From NCBI RefSeq assembly GCF_000633455.1, contig NZ_AYMG01000016.1, positions 62,001-126,000 of the forward strand: a stretch of DNA of 64,000 nucleotides, written 5' to 3'. The translations under genes were made by a program, and so were the position numbers. Source of the DNA: Pedobacter jeongneungensis (GTDB taxonomy: Bacteria > Bacteroidota > Bacteroidia > Sphingobacteriales > Sphingobacteriaceae). Positions 9,735-19,445 of this stretch are shown here, piece by piece (position 1 is the first letter of the stretch; each line of letters begins with the position of its first letter). The notes under the pieces are model-generated. The model was not told the origin of the DNA, did no database searches, and saw nothing but the letters and a program-made list of their open reading frames with translations.

Positions 9735-10200
9735 AATTCTTAAAGTTTTATTTAAAAAAGCTAGACTCTATTTTTTCACATTGAATCTAATGAGGTAAAT
9801 GTATTCACTATTACTGCCTACTGAAATGATCTTAATCATCTTTGATGATGATTAAATACATAATTTTGAGCGCTATTCTTCCTTCACAGTTCTTAATAAT
9901 TTCAGTGAGAACAGGTTCAGTATTTGTAAATAAGTGTCAGTAGTTAATCCAGACTGACGCACATCGAATCAAAATTCGAAATTTGCCTCAATGACTTTTT
10001 AAGGGACCGACTTCCCAGCCATCCACAGGTTGGTAGGATTCAAAGTTTTTTAGTCTAATCACAAAGTAGAAGAGTACTTGCCTGTAAGGTTTAGTTGGAT
10101 TGTGTTTTTAAATTATAAAAAAACTAAAAAAGAATAATGGCACCGAAATCCATTTTAATTGGCATGAAGCATCCTAACAGGCATCAATTAAAACGCTTAA
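9735..10200. other. intergenic region, mostly featureless
   Basis: About 465 bases between two minus-strand genes. Apart from the dyad at 9832-9855 I see no coding or RNA signal. Confidence 0.5.
9832..9855. promoter_or_regulatory. inverted repeat upstream of the VOC gene
   Basis: TTAATCATC and GATGATTAA form perfect nine-base arms around TTTGAT, about 100 bases upstream of the VOC start. It may be an operator; it has no T-run to make it a terminator. Confidence 0.4.
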
Positions 10201-10941
10201 TCAAAGTGTAAATAGCAGTGCTACCAATCCTGCTGACAAGGTACTAAAAAAATTAACGGCGTCGTTTCCCATGAGACCCCGCCGCTCGAAAAGCGCACCG
10301 AAAACTGAATCCACCAGATTTCCTACCGTACCCGCAAGCACGATCCATAAGAAGCTTAGCCCGAATCCGTAAGTAAATGCATGCAGCAATGCAATAGTAC
10401 AACTGCCTGTCAAACCTATTAGCGTACCTTCCAAACTTACTACACCATTACTGCCGCACTCATCAGGTTTCATGGTGATTACATTAAAAAACCGGCTACC
10501 ATACAGTACGCCCAGCTCAGAAGATAAGGTATCAGCTGTCGCAGAAGCAAAAGCGGCAGCAAGAACAGGCAACATCAGTCCAGCTAATTGGGGGTAAACA
10601 ATTATCACCAGCCCAACCAGGGCAGATACTCCGGCATTGGCGAGTACCTGGGAAAGCGTTCTCCCGTTTTTTTGCTCCTGAGGATCCAAAAATCTCTTTT
10701 TGCGCTGTATTCCGAAAGATGATGCTATTGAGGCCATTAAAAAAAAGGCGGTCATCATCGCAATGCCCGTCAACCCGGCAGCTTTGAAAATAATGAAGGC
10801 GATTACTGCACCTGCACAAGCGGCCGGCACGGTAAGTTTTTTCGCCAGGATACTATAAGCCATGCCACTAACAATAATTATTGTTGGTAAGTGCACACCC
10901 CAAGTGATGTTGTCCCAGTACTTAATAAAATGGCTCATCAA
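10201..10941 (-). CDS. DUF92-family integral membrane protein
   Basis: The protein has 246 residues with about six hydrophobic spans. The central motif SATADTLSSELG followed by a second conserved block (SLEGTLIGLTG, GNLVDSVFGA) is the DUF92 signature. In some bacteria and plants this family sits near polyprenyl or phytol kinase functions, but the biochemical role is not settled. It has its own transcription unit, and the second copy of the dispersed repeat lies about 40 bases upstream of its start. Confidence 0.85.
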   Translation of the reverse strand: MMSHFIKYWDNITWGVHLPTIIIVSGMAYSILAKKLTVPAACAGAVIAFIIFKAAGLTGIAMMTAFFLMASIASSFGIQRKKRFLDPQEQKNGRTLSQVLANAGVSALVGLVIIVYPQLAGLMLPVLAAAFASATADTLSSELGVLYGSRFFNVITMKPDECGSNGVVSLEGTLIGLTGSCTIALLHAFTYGFGLSFLWIVLAGTVGNLVDSVFGALFERRGLMGNDAVNFFSTLSAGLVALLFTL

Positions 10942-10978
10942 CTGCCAAAGCTATGATTTTTCGCCAAAAGACTGTATC

Positions 10979-11084
10979 TGCACAAACCAATTCATTTGAC
11001 CTTTCCGCCAATTCACTAAAATGCAGACAAGCAAATTTCACAACAGCTTTATTTCCAGTCAGACGGGGTCAATGCACTCAGGTT
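10979..11084. repeat. dispersed ~110-bp intergenic repeat, copy B
   Basis: Partner of 7878-7988, same orientation, with the same ordered blocks and small indels. It sits immediately upstream of the DUF92 start, in the position of a 5' leader or promoter. Confidence 0.72.
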
Positions 11085-11189
11085 TTTTCAGCCGTATAAC
11101 CCGGCACCTGCATCATTAAGTTTGTTGATTCCAGATGCTAATCTTCTCTTTCCATTCTAACATATATTAAATCATAGAACTTCGGTTTT

Positions 11190-12017
11190 TCAGAGCCTAA
11201 GTGAAAGCCCAACAAAACAACTCTTTTTAGCTTCATGCTGTACTCCATAATTAATCCCTCCATCGATAAGAAAATTTTTGCTAAGCTCATACTGTAGCGC
11301 GGCATTGATAAAGTTTTTGAAATGCGCCGTTTTTAACTCACAAGTGTAATATGTTTCCAGGATTGCATCGATCTTAGTACTCAACGGATGTGAAACAGTG
11401 AATGTCTGCAAAACCTCATTGTGATGCCCTGCACCTTCTTCATCCTGTAACCGGTCAGCCTCGAGCTGAACACCCAGCTTCCAGTCACTGTCGAACTTAA
11501 TACTCATGGGCACAATAATCCCACCTTCATATTGACTTTCAGGATCAGCATGGGATGTTGGAAACTTCAGATAAGGAAGAAGCGCAAGCGCAAAATGACC
11601 CTTGTCATTACCAATTAAATTCTGTTTCAACCTGAGCGTCACATCCCCGAAACCGCTGCTGCGATCTTGCTTCACTCCGTCCTCAAAATCTAATTTTACA
11701 GAATAGGTTTCGAAATTAACCTGCATAGCTGTTGATCTAGTCAATCCAACTTTTATATTCATCTGATTAAACAGGTAATCATCAGTCCTACCCTGTTTAG
11801 AATTTTGTCGCTCTAAACGGAAAAGATCTGTCTCGAACTGGAAATGTCCGGCATCTACAGTTCTTGGACTTTCAGTTACATCAGGTCTATCAGTCTCAAT
11901 TTCCCGAAGACTATCAGTCGGAACGGGTTTGAACAAGGAATAATTAATCTTGTGTTGGGCGTATACAAGCGAACAAAAGGAACCCAAAAATACGAGCGAT
12001 AAAATAATTTTTTTCAT
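11190..12017 (-). CDS. outer-membrane transporter-like protein (phenol MetA-pathway type)
   Basis: The protein has 275 residues with a signal peptide at about 1-20 (LVFLGSFCSLVYAQ). The mature N-terminus carries TDRPDVTESPRTVDAGHFQ, the opening motif of the family annotated as transporter / putative MetA-pathway of phenol degradation. Alternating beta-strands follow to a C-terminal aromatic-rich strand, as in an outer-membrane beta-barrel. The family name is historical, and a channel function is plausible but unproven. It is monocistronic. Confidence 0.72.
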   Translation of the reverse strand: MKKIILSLVFLGSFCSLVYAQHKINYSLFKPVPTDSLREIETDRPDVTESPRTVDAGHFQFETDLFRLERQNSKQGRTDDYLFNQMNIKVGLTRSTAMQVNFETYSVKLDFEDGVKQDRSSGFGDVTLRLKQNLIGNDKGHFALALLPYLKFPTSHADPESQYEGGIIVPMSIKFDSDWKLGVQLEADRLQDEEGAGHHNEVLQTFTVSHPLSTKIDAILETYYTCELKTAHFKNFINAALQYELSKNFLIDGGINYGVQHEAKKSCFVGLSLRL

Positions 12018-12418
12018 AGAATACTTTTCACCTAAACACTATAGAAGTAAAAAAAGTTTAATATTACATTCAAGCTGCTTTATCCCTCAACCTTCACAAT
12101 TTGAACCTCCCAGGTAAATAAATTGAAGATTGTAAATGGATTCAGGAAAAGTTCAGCTCCCAGAGCGATTAAAAATACCAACTTGATAGATAAGTCACTA
12201 GGTCAACTAAAGATCGATTATCAGATTAACTTAAAACCATTTTGCTATCTTATTTGTAGCTGTTATAATTGGGTAGATTATGATGTGGCACTGTATTCCC
12301 CGGTAAATGTGGGCAACGGATAAAATATTGATTAATTACAGTAAGTATTTTGAGATGGAAAGATTACACGAGGTAGAAGAACAACAACAAAATGTCTGCC
12401 CAATATTTTCTTTAGCTT
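12018..12418. other. intergenic region without a convincing gene
   Basis: A 66-codon plus ORF at 12123-12323 has low-complexity composition and no motif. I see nothing else here. Confidence 0.45.
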
Positions 12419-12786
12419 TTATTCTGAATCCATCAGCAGATATATTTTCTCCAACAAAAGGTTTGTATTAAAAGGCTTGTCAATATAATCATCCGCAAAT
12501 ATCGGGTTTTCTGCACTTTCAGCATGAAAATTGTATACTCCGGACATTAGCAGAATGGGAACTTTTTTTAAACTATCTTCGGACTTTAACTTTTTACAAA
12601 CCTCTCTTCCATCTTCTTTTCCCAATATCACATCTATCAAAAAAATATCCGGTTTTTTTTTTCCAACTCCAAATAAAATTCTTGCATGTTAAAAGCGGCA
12701 CACACTTGAAAACCTTGTTTCAAGAATAGCTCGGTAAGTGAATTCACGATGTCGAGATCATCGTCCAAAATCAGAATATTGTACAT
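12419..12786 (-). pseudogene. stand-alone response regulator, frameshift in an A10 tract
   Basis: The ATG at 12786 starts MYNILILDDD, with the acidic pocket of a receiver. The frame breaks in a run of ten A (minus strand; T10 at 12653-12662), just before PDIFLIDVILGKEDG, which carries the phospho-acceptor Asp in another frame. The C-terminal part includes PILLMSG and the conserved Lys of DKPF. Eleven or eight A would restore a normal receiver of about 120 residues. The cause may be mutation, assembly error or a slippage-dependent gene. Confidence 0.78.
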
Positions 12787-13013
12787 GAGAGGTTAATCAA
12801 TATCAATTCCGAAGCATTCAATTTCCTACTACAATTACTCAAGTAAGCGAGGTACACTTCAGAAAAATAAAACATTTTTCAGATTAAAAGTATTCAAAAA
12901 TACGAAATTGATAATTATTTGGACCATTGAGGTTTACACCTACAGCTCATGGATTTTTTAATAAAAATCTTGCTATTTTTGATTATATTCGTAAAAAATA
13001 ACGCTTTAAAAAG

Positions 13014-13370
13014 ATGAGCAAGATACTGATTTTGGAGGATTATTATTCAAATGCAGAAATGATTGCAGATTTGTTTTCCGGCGAAGGACATCAGGTAAGT
13101 ATCCTGTCATCTGGCGAAGGATTTATGCAAAAGGCTCTGTTTTTCCATCCTGATCTGGTGATCATGGATATCAAGCTCGATGGATATGACGGCAGGGATT
13201 TTTGCAATGCGATGGCTGCGAATGCACAGCTAAAATCTATTCCGGTTGTGACCATTTCGGCAATACTGGAATCAGAATTGAAGGACATTCCCTATCATCC
13301 CGCCTATCACTATTCTAAGCCCTTCGACATCAATAAACTTTACCACGATGCAATGAAAATCATTCATTGA
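13014..13370 (+). CDS. stand-alone response regulator receiver domain
   Basis: The protein has 118 residues with no output domain. The acidic pair is E8/D9 (LILEDYY), the phospho-acceptor Asp is in LVIMDIKLDGYDG, Thr/Ser sits in VVTISA and the conserved Lys in YSKPF. It is intact. No kinase lies next to it, so it probably works in a phosphorelay or by protein interaction. It faces away from the frameshifted receiver at 12419-12786. Confidence 0.85.
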   Translation: MSKILILEDYYSNAEMIADLFSGEGHQVSILSSGEGFMQKALFFHPDLVIMDIKLDGYDGRDFCNAMAANAQLKSIPVVTISAILESELKDIPYHPAYHYSKPFDINKLYHDAMKIIH

Positions 13371-14339
13371 TTTCTTGCATTTCCGTTACTCTTATTTCGC
13401 CAAACTGGAGCATCCAAATCGATTTAACATCATCAGAAATGTTTTTTTGACGATTCATTTTTGATAATATAAAAACTGAATCTTGATAGATGGAGCAGGT
13501 TGAATGATTTGTGTTCCTTCTAATAAACAAACAGTCGTCATATAAGTAATTTTGGATAGAAGGGTCTAAATATCAACGATTTATATACACAAATAATGTC
13601 CTGATCATTTTAAGAAAGTACTTTTTTAAAATAATCCTGCCAGACCGTCTGTTCTAGGGTTACGTTTTGCCCAAATGATTAATTAATTTTTAAAAAAGAT
13701 CTTGCTTTTGGCAGGATCTTTTTTAGTTAGCTTCAACTTCGCTTAATCTGTTTGAGCAAAGTCAAGTCTTTTTGTTACCTATCACCTAATTCCAAATTTT
13801 CCAGACGTTTCATCTCTAGCTAAATGTATTTGTACTCCATTAGATAATCAACTTTTCATAAATGAGGAATACAAAATTGAGTGAAAACAAATTACTTTTG
13901 CTGCCAAATCCAGATTGTAAGTTGATGATACCAAAAAACAAACACATCCTATCCTTTCCGAATTATTCCTAACAAAAGCAAAAGCTAGAAAAATTAGTTT
14001 ACAGCGGTAGTAATATTAATCCTTACTTCTTCTAAATTAATGCAACGGTGGTGTAGTTTGGTTTAAAAACCGAAATCTATAACTACCTGTTTGTTGCGAT
14101 CAAGTCGGCAGGCCTTGGAAATTGGTTAAAGGAAATAAGCTGTTTATACTAATTATGCAAACGAGAAGCAGACTAAGATAAACTCTTATCATAAAACTTC
14201 GCCGGTGTATATTGCCAGGCGTTGAGACAATTCTTTGTTTTCAGAACTGAGATATTAAAAAAGGAACAAAAAGAACACTACAACTGCTTGGAATATTATA
14301 GCTAAACACCTATATTGCTTTTAGTTAAGGACAATAATT
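13371..14339. other. long AT-rich intergenic region
   Basis: Nearly 970 bases with no ORF I would call a gene. The only structured element is the terminator hairpin at 13693-13725, which is 320 bases downstream of the nearest plus gene. Confidence 0.5.
13693..13725 (+). terminator. intrinsic terminator without an adjacent gene
   Basis: AAAAAAGATCTTGC pairs with GCAGGATCTTTTTT (one G-U) around a short T-rich loop, ending in a T-run. It may end an unannotated small RNA or a long 3' UTR of the receiver gene. Confidence 0.65.
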
Positions 14340-14594
14340 ATGTGGACAGGTCGTATAATTGCCATGAACAGCGACGGGCAGCACGGTCGTATCATGGATA
14401 CCAACCAGCAGGAAATTGATTTTTTATTAACCCCTGGTGTCCCTCTTTTTCAAGTCGGCAATTGGGTTAGTTTTAATATTGAATTGGGTACCCACGGGCT
14501 ATCTGCCACCAGACTGTCCATGAATATTGATCAAAGTGAAACAATCATTCAGGATACATCCTTGGATTGTCTTTCGAACCATTACAACAAATAA
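14340..14594 (+). CDS. small cold-shock-like (OB-fold) protein
   Basis: The protein has 84 residues. GRIIAMNSDGQHGRI and the later GNWVSFNI and LSATRLS segments follow the pattern of a cold-shock domain (GxVkxF...GFI, GqxVxF, gxxAxxV). The aromatic RNP1 residues are weak, so nucleic-acid binding is uncertain. It is monocistronic. The assignment is by pattern only. Confidence 0.5.
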   Translation: MWTGRIIAMNSDGQHGRIMDTNQQEIDFLLTPGVPLFQVGNWVSFNIELGTHGLSATRLSMNIDQSETIIQDTSLDCLSNHYNK

Positions 14595-14701
14595 ATCGGC
14601 GTAGCTTCGATGTGCCTAAACTTCTTACCCTTAAATCAAGAAATAAGGTGTTTTTACCCTTATGTAGCCGCATTCGTGCGGGTAATTTAAAGGGCTGGAA
14701 T

Positions 14702-14724
14702 CGGCTTGTTTTTTTAACAAGCCG
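14702..14724. repeat. inverted repeat downstream of the small OB-fold gene
   Basis: CGGCTTGTT and AACAAGCCG form perfect nine-base arms around a T5 loop. No T-run follows the stem on either strand, so terminator function is uncertain. Confidence 0.45.
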
Positions 14725-14762
14725 GGATAACAACCTACCAGTGATCAACCTTATTTCTAATA

Positions 14763-15082
14763 ATGTATAACAAAAAAGCACTATAAAAATTGCAGCAGGA
14801 CTTACCTGAAAAGAGCGGTGTTGAAGCCAAATCTCCTTCCAGTTTCAAAGACATTTCATATGCCATCTTCATCTCTACCCGCAGCTACATTAGTGAAACC
14901 ACAATTGAGCGAGTCTTCGGTCTATTGCCCCATCGTGAAGATCCTCTACTGCGGTCATGGATATACTAAGCGCTTACGTGGGCTTTTGTAACTGGCAGCA
15001 GCTGGAAAGAATATCTAACAAAAACGATCCTGTAGCACCCTATTCACCTCGGTTTAAAATTGAATTTCTTGATATGGGATGA
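14763..15082 (+). pseudogene. relic of a Bacteroidota HTH-like protein
   Basis: An ATG at 14763 is followed by an in-frame TAA after seven codons. The same frame continues through SYISETTIERVFG, and after a shift near 14950 coding resumes as MDILSAYVGFCNWQQLE to a TGA at 15082. The pair IS-x-TTI-x-R-x-FG and L-x-x-Y-x-G-x-x-NW is a motif seen at the start of many Bacteroidota proteins of unknown function. One stop and one shift indicate decay. Confidence 0.5.
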
Positions 15083-15204
15083 ATCAAGTCAAGCAGGTAT
15101 CTATGCAAAAATAGTGAACTGGTCTTTTAATGCTTTGTAAATCAGCTAGAAGATAGTTTTATTTCGAAGAACTATCTTACTAAGACAATACAAATGAGCT
15201 CTTA

Positions 15205-15633
15205 TTAGAAGCTCTCTGTAATTAACACGGTCACACTGCCCGGGTTCTGAACATCAGCACTGTCCTCAGCAGTGATAAAGATTTTCGTGGGAACAGCCGT
15301 TAATACCGCACTAAATTTAGCATTTCTTTCCGTTGAAAAGTATGCCTCAGAACTGACAAGTCTGCCCAGGTTTTTATTTCCCTGATCTTTGGTTTGCATC
15401 CAAACCAGGTATACCTTTTTGCTTGGTGTTAGTCTTGAGGGATCAACCAAGTTTCTTACGTTCAGAATTAGTAAGAGATTTTTGTTACTGTCTTTAGTAA
15501 GTTTAGCCGTTCCGACTGCTGATGGTACAACTGCAGAATTTGCAAAGCGTACCGATGTCGAACATGAAGTGACAAATAAAAGACTCGCTGATAATAGAAC
15601 CAACAAGTATACTGGTTTAATTGAATTGAACAT
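15205..15633 (-). CDS. small lipoprotein of unknown function
   Basis: From the ATG at 15633 the product is 142 residues. The N-terminus is a lipoprotein signal (LLVLLSASLLFVTSCS), with Cys about residue 24. The mature part is beta-rich and lacks a motif I recognise. An in-frame ATG at 15675 would bury the signal peptide, so the inner start is preferred. Membrane anchoring is likely; the role is unknown. Confidence 0.65.
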   Translation of the reverse strand: MFNSIKPVYLLVLLSASLLFVTSCSTSVRFANSAVVPSAVGTAKLTKDSNKNLLLILNVRNLVDPSRLTPSKKVYLVWMQTKDQGNKNLGRLVSSEAYFSTERNAKFSAVLTAVPTKIFITAEDSADVQNPGSVTVLITESF

Positions 15634-15855
15634 GATTGGTTGAGTTATAATTTTTAGGGTAAATTTATCGCCCAACTACTGCAAGATATATCATGCCAGT
15701 GTACATTAATAGAAAGGTACATAAACAAAGACAATTATCATGCCGCTAAACACATGGACTGTTTTAAGTTGCTGAGTTATGCTAACATTTTGACAAATTC
15801 CATCCTTTGCAGTTCGCTAATCAGTATTTGGAAGATGGTTTCCATGAAGCGACTT

Positions 15856-16212
15856 TTAGAGCTGAGCTAAAATTCTTTCCTTAAGGTCCCTTACATCGGA
15901 AGGCTTGGCGATGAAATCATCCGGACTGTCCCGGAGATCTTCGGTAACAATCTTTCCATGCAGTGCAGAAAAAAGAATTACCGGGATATGCAGACTACCA
16001 TCCGTGGCTTTTAGCTCATTGCATAAATCCTGGCCATCAAGCAGGCCCAACGCGATTTCCAGCAAAATTACATCCGGTTTCCATTTTAATACATGCTCAA
16101 TTAAGTTAAGCCCGCTATTCAGGGTTTCAACCTCATAGTCTTCATACTGAAGAATCATGTTCGGTGCATCCAAAAGGGCTTGATCTTCGTCGACGATCAT
16201 AATTCTTTTCAT
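15856..16212 (-). CDS. receiver-domain protein with Asp-to-Glu at the phospho site
   Basis: The protein has 118 residues with the fold pattern of a CheY-like receiver. It has the acidic pocket (VDEDQ), Ser in ILFSALHG and the conserved Lys in IAKPSD. The phospho-acceptor position reads LLEIAL (Glu52) where the family has Asp. Glu at this position often mimics phosphorylation or abolishes it. No output domain or kinase is adjacent. It lies upstream of, and divergent to, the AraC/monooxygenase unit. Confidence 0.82.
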   Translation of the reverse strand: MKRIMIVDEDQALLDAPNMILQYEDYEVETLNSGLNLIEHVLKWKPDVILLEIALGLLDGQDLCNELKATDGSLHIPVILFSALHGKIVTEDLRDSPDDFIAKPSDVRDLKERILAQL

Positions 16213-16431
16213 ATATAAAAGTTACGAATAATTTAGTTTATAAATTATCAAATGTGCCAATTAAACGGCACCACTAAAAATTCACACTGAAAATTGTTGA
16301 TATACCACGACAAAAAAACATTTCTACAGAATCTTGAGCATGTTCCATGCTTTGTCCTCTTATTACCATAATTGGTATGACAAAAGATGGTTTCGAATCC
16401 TGTAACTTTGAATTTTAAATGCAAACTTTTG

Positions 16432-17313
16432 ATGAGCAAAGCGCAAATACATTTACTTGAGTTGGCCAGTAGCAGATATGGGATAGTGGTTTCGCCAATG
16501 CTTTCCTCTTTCCTGGACACTGAGGAAGCAGCACCAACATTGGGTCCGCATCGGCATGATTACCATGCACTATTCTTACTATCTTCGGGAGCGATAACCA
16601 TGAGGATTGAAGGACAGATAATAGATATGAGTCCGTGTTCCATTTTAATTGTCCAGCCAGGTCAGATACACCAATATATTCACTCCTCAAATGTTTCCGG
16701 ATGGATCATGTTTCTCGATGGTAAGATTCTGGACACTAAAGTTCGCACCGTTATTGAACAGTCAAAGAATAGCCCTAAAATCATACCTTTAAGTGGTGAG
16801 GAGGCGTTATTCTTAGATCAAATTCTATCCTCCATTAATCAGGCGGCGGTAGAAAAAATCCCCGGAAATTTTCAAACACAGATGATCCATGCATTAGCAA
16901 ATACCTTATTTTATAAAACCGCTGACCTCCTTTTGCTACAGCAAAACAGTAACGAAGTCCTAACCAACAGAGCCAGTAAGATTGTCCAAGACTACAAAGA
17001 TTTAATAAAACTCAATTTCAAAAAATTTACAAGACCGGCGGCTTATGCTTCGCTATTGCATATTTCTGTAAATCATTTAAATGATTGCGTTAAAACGCAA
17101 ACTGGGTATTCCGCTACGCGTATTTGACAGCAAGAAATAATTGGACAAGCGCAGAAACAATTGAGGTATTCATCTAACGCAGTAAAAGAAATTTCAAGCG
17201 ATTTAGGTTATACTGATTACAAATATTTCATTCGCTTGTTCACAAAAGCTACAGGAAAGTCTCCTTCAGTTTTCAGAAAAACCCAATATATTCCAAACAT
17301 TCACAATCAGTAA
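16432..17313 (+). pseudogene. AraC-family regulator with in-frame TGA in the HTH region
   Basis: From MSKAQIH the frame encodes an AraC_binding cupin-like sensor domain (PHRHDYHALF, QPGQIHQY). It continues into the first HTH helix (AAYASLLHISVNHLNDCVK) and stops at TGA 17125-17127. The same frame then continues without interruption through the second HTH (AVKEISSDLGYTDYKYFIR, GKSPSVFR) to TAA 17311-17313. The full gene would be about 293 residues, normal for the family. Its distal stop is nine bases before the FAD monooxygenase, so it was probably the first gene of that operon. Confidence 0.82.
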
Positions 17314-17321
17314 CAACAGCT

Positions 17322-18536
17322 ATGAAAAATAAAAAGATCTTAATTTCTGGCGCAAGTATTGCCGGACCAACGCTTGCCTATTGGTTAAACAGGTATGGCT
17401 TTAATGTTACCATTATAGAACGTGCTCCAGAGCTTCGGCTTGGTGGTCAAAATATTGATGTAAAAGGCCCCGCCGAAAAAATTGCCATCCAAATGGGCAT
17501 AGAAAAAAAGATCCGAGAAAAGAATACCACCGAAATGGGACAGCGCTTCGTGACAAAGCAAAATAAACTAATAGCTGAATTTTCAAAAGAGAGCGCGTTG
17601 AGCATGACTCAGGAATTAGAGATTCTTCGAGGCGATCTTGTTCAAATCCTCTACGATTCTACGATAGCGGATGTAAATTACATCTTCGGTGATTATATAA
17701 CAAATCTTAAGGAGCATGAATCTGGGATTGCTGTCACTTTCTCTAGCGGAAAGAATACGTCCTTTGATTTATTATTAATTGCCGAGGGAATTGGCTCAAG
17801 CACACGAAAGATTGCATTTCGTAAGCAGCCTACTTTCAAATTCCTGGGATTATATACTGCCTACCTAACCATTGCTAAAGCACCAAGTGATAGTCAATGG
17901 TCACGCTGGTGTAATGCCGAAAAAGGAATAGTCTATCTGCTCAGACCTGATAATTACGGCAGCACCAGAGCCTCGATTACCTTCACAGCCCTGGAGCATG
18001 AATACACAGGTCTATCTATTGAAGAACAAAAAAACGTACTGGTTAAACGCATAAGTGGTAGTGGCTTTGAGTCGGAGCGTTTAGTAGAAGAGATTCAGAA
18101 ATCCAAAGACCTCTATTTTGACAGGATTAGCCAGGTTAATTCACCAGAATGGAGTGAAGGCAGAGTTGCCATGATAGGCGATGCAGCATATTGCGCAACA
18201 CCCATCGCGGGTAAAGGGACGGATTTGGCCATGGCAGGCGCTTATATATTGGCTGGCGAGCTATTTACTTCGGATAACTATCAGCAGGCATTTGAAAATT
18301 ATGAAAACAAAATGCGACCTTACGTCTCTAAATGTCAAAAATTACCTCCCGGCATTCCAAAAATTGTGTATCCACAATCCAAATTGGGATTGCGCATTTT
18401 GAATACCGTAATATCAATTGTTGGCAGCAAGCCGACTAAATGGATAATGGGTTTTTTTGGGGCTGATAGAAAAAAAATAAAAACAGAAATAGAGTTGCCC
18501 GATTATACACTGATGAGGCAAGTAGTATCTAACTGA
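17322..18536 (+). CDS. FAD-dependent monooxygenase (aromatic hydroxylase / Tet(X)-like fold)
   Basis: The protein has 404 residues. The N-terminal GASIAGPTLA is the dinucleotide-binding GxGxxG-type motif. The Arg-containing LRGDLVQIL and the second FAD motif MIGDAAYCATPIAGKGTDLA (about residue 285) complete the group A flavin monooxygenase signature. It follows the broken AraC gene by nine bases. A close paralogue lies at 60643-61839. The overall family includes tetracycline-inactivating and small-aromatic hydroxylases; I cannot assign a substrate and do not claim resistance. Confidence 0.85.
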   Translation: MKNKKILISGASIAGPTLAYWLNRYGFNVTIIERAPELRLGGQNIDVKGPAEKIAIQMGIEKKIREKNTTEMGQRFVTKQNKLIAEFSKESALSMTQELEILRGDLVQILYDSTIADVNYIFGDYITNLKEHESGIAVTFSSGKNTSFDLLLIAEGIGSSTRKIAFRKQPTFKFLGLYTAYLTIAKAPSDSQWSRWCNAEKGIVYLLRPDNYGSTRASITFTALEHEYTGLSIEEQKNVLVKRISGSGFESERLVEEIQKSKDLYFDRISQVNSPEWSEGRVAMIGDAAYCATPIAGKGTDLAMAGAYILAGELFTSDNYQQAFENYENKMRPYVSKCQKLPPGIPKIVYPQSKLGLRILNTVISIVGSKPTKWIMGFFGADRKKIKTEIELPDYTLMRQVVSN

Positions 18537-19023
18537 AGTATTAGAATTAAACAGCATTAACAATCAGCATACCGTCCACTGAATGAGCGGTAAAAAATGG
18601 AAAGTTAACTTTCTTAAAATGAAATTTATTTTGAAAGGGCGTTTGCGAAAAAATCTGAGCATCTCAACCTATGGATGTCCTTCACTGTTTCATCAGGTTC
18701 AAGGTTGATGGGAAAATGTCAGATTAGATTAGTAATTTGAAGAAAGTGGATTTCTGCATCTTTTTTATACCTGGATTGATTTGCAGTCAAAGGTTTGAAA
18801 CGAAGTAAAAGATTATCTATAATAAAAATAGACAGATAACATCACAGTGTTGAGTATCATACGCTGATTATCTTGAATTCATTGAGTAGCAATAGACTTT
18901 CAATTTAGAATTAGCTCCGCATTTCTGAGCGAAAACCAGCTACATACACTACGAAAGCTACATGGTCAAGATACATGAATTCTCCGACCTTCAAAAGTTT
19001 AGCTCATATCATTATGCACTGGC
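18537..19023. other. intergenic region between convergent genes
   Basis: About 490 AT-rich bases between the monooxygenase and the convergent receiver. I see no ORF, RNA or strong hairpin. Confidence 0.5.
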
Positions 19024-19386
19024 TCAGTTTATGAAACTTTTGCTAACCTTATCAAGTAACTCATAAATATCAAAAGGTTTGGGAACAAAACCATCAGCTT
19101 GACAACTGAGCTCAATGAGCCTTTTGCTAGAATTCGCACTCATCATCAGTACCGGAATGTTCATCGTATGCTGTGTAGTTTTCAATAATCCGCAAACATC
19201 GATGCCACTACCATCTGGTAGCATTACATCCAACAAGAAAAGATCTGGTATATACTCAGTACTTCTTGCTGCAAAATCAGCAATACTGGCATAAGCGGTC
19301 ACCTCATAATTTTCCTCACTCAGCAGAATGGTTATAATTTCCCTAATGTTCTCATCATCCTCCAGGATGCAAATCCGTCTACCCAT
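19024..19386 (-). CDS. response regulator receiver domain protein
   Basis: The protein has 120 residues and is receiver only. The acidic pair is in ILEDDE, the phospho-acceptor Asp in LFLLDVMLPDGSG, and the conserved Lys in VPKPFD. It is encoded 59 bases downstream of the PAS histidine kinase on the same strand, so it is the likely phosphotransfer partner. It closely resembles the receiver at 59786-60142, which has the same neighbour type. Confidence 0.88.
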   Translation of the reverse strand: MGRRICILEDDENIREIITILLSEENYEVTAYASIADFAARSTEYIPDLFLLDVMLPDGSGIDVCGLLKTTQHTMNIPVLMMSANSSKRLIELSCQADGFVPKPFDIYELLDKVSKSFIN

Positions 19387-19445
19387 CTATACTGTATAAT
19401 ACTGTCCACTAATAACCTGATTACAACGGCTTTGTTTTATTTTTC

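Noticed and set aside
17322..18536. Tetracycline resistance (Tet(X)) assignment for the FAD monooxygenase
   Set aside because: The fold signature is shared by many flavin hydroxylases; no substrate-specific residue set could be confirmed by eye.
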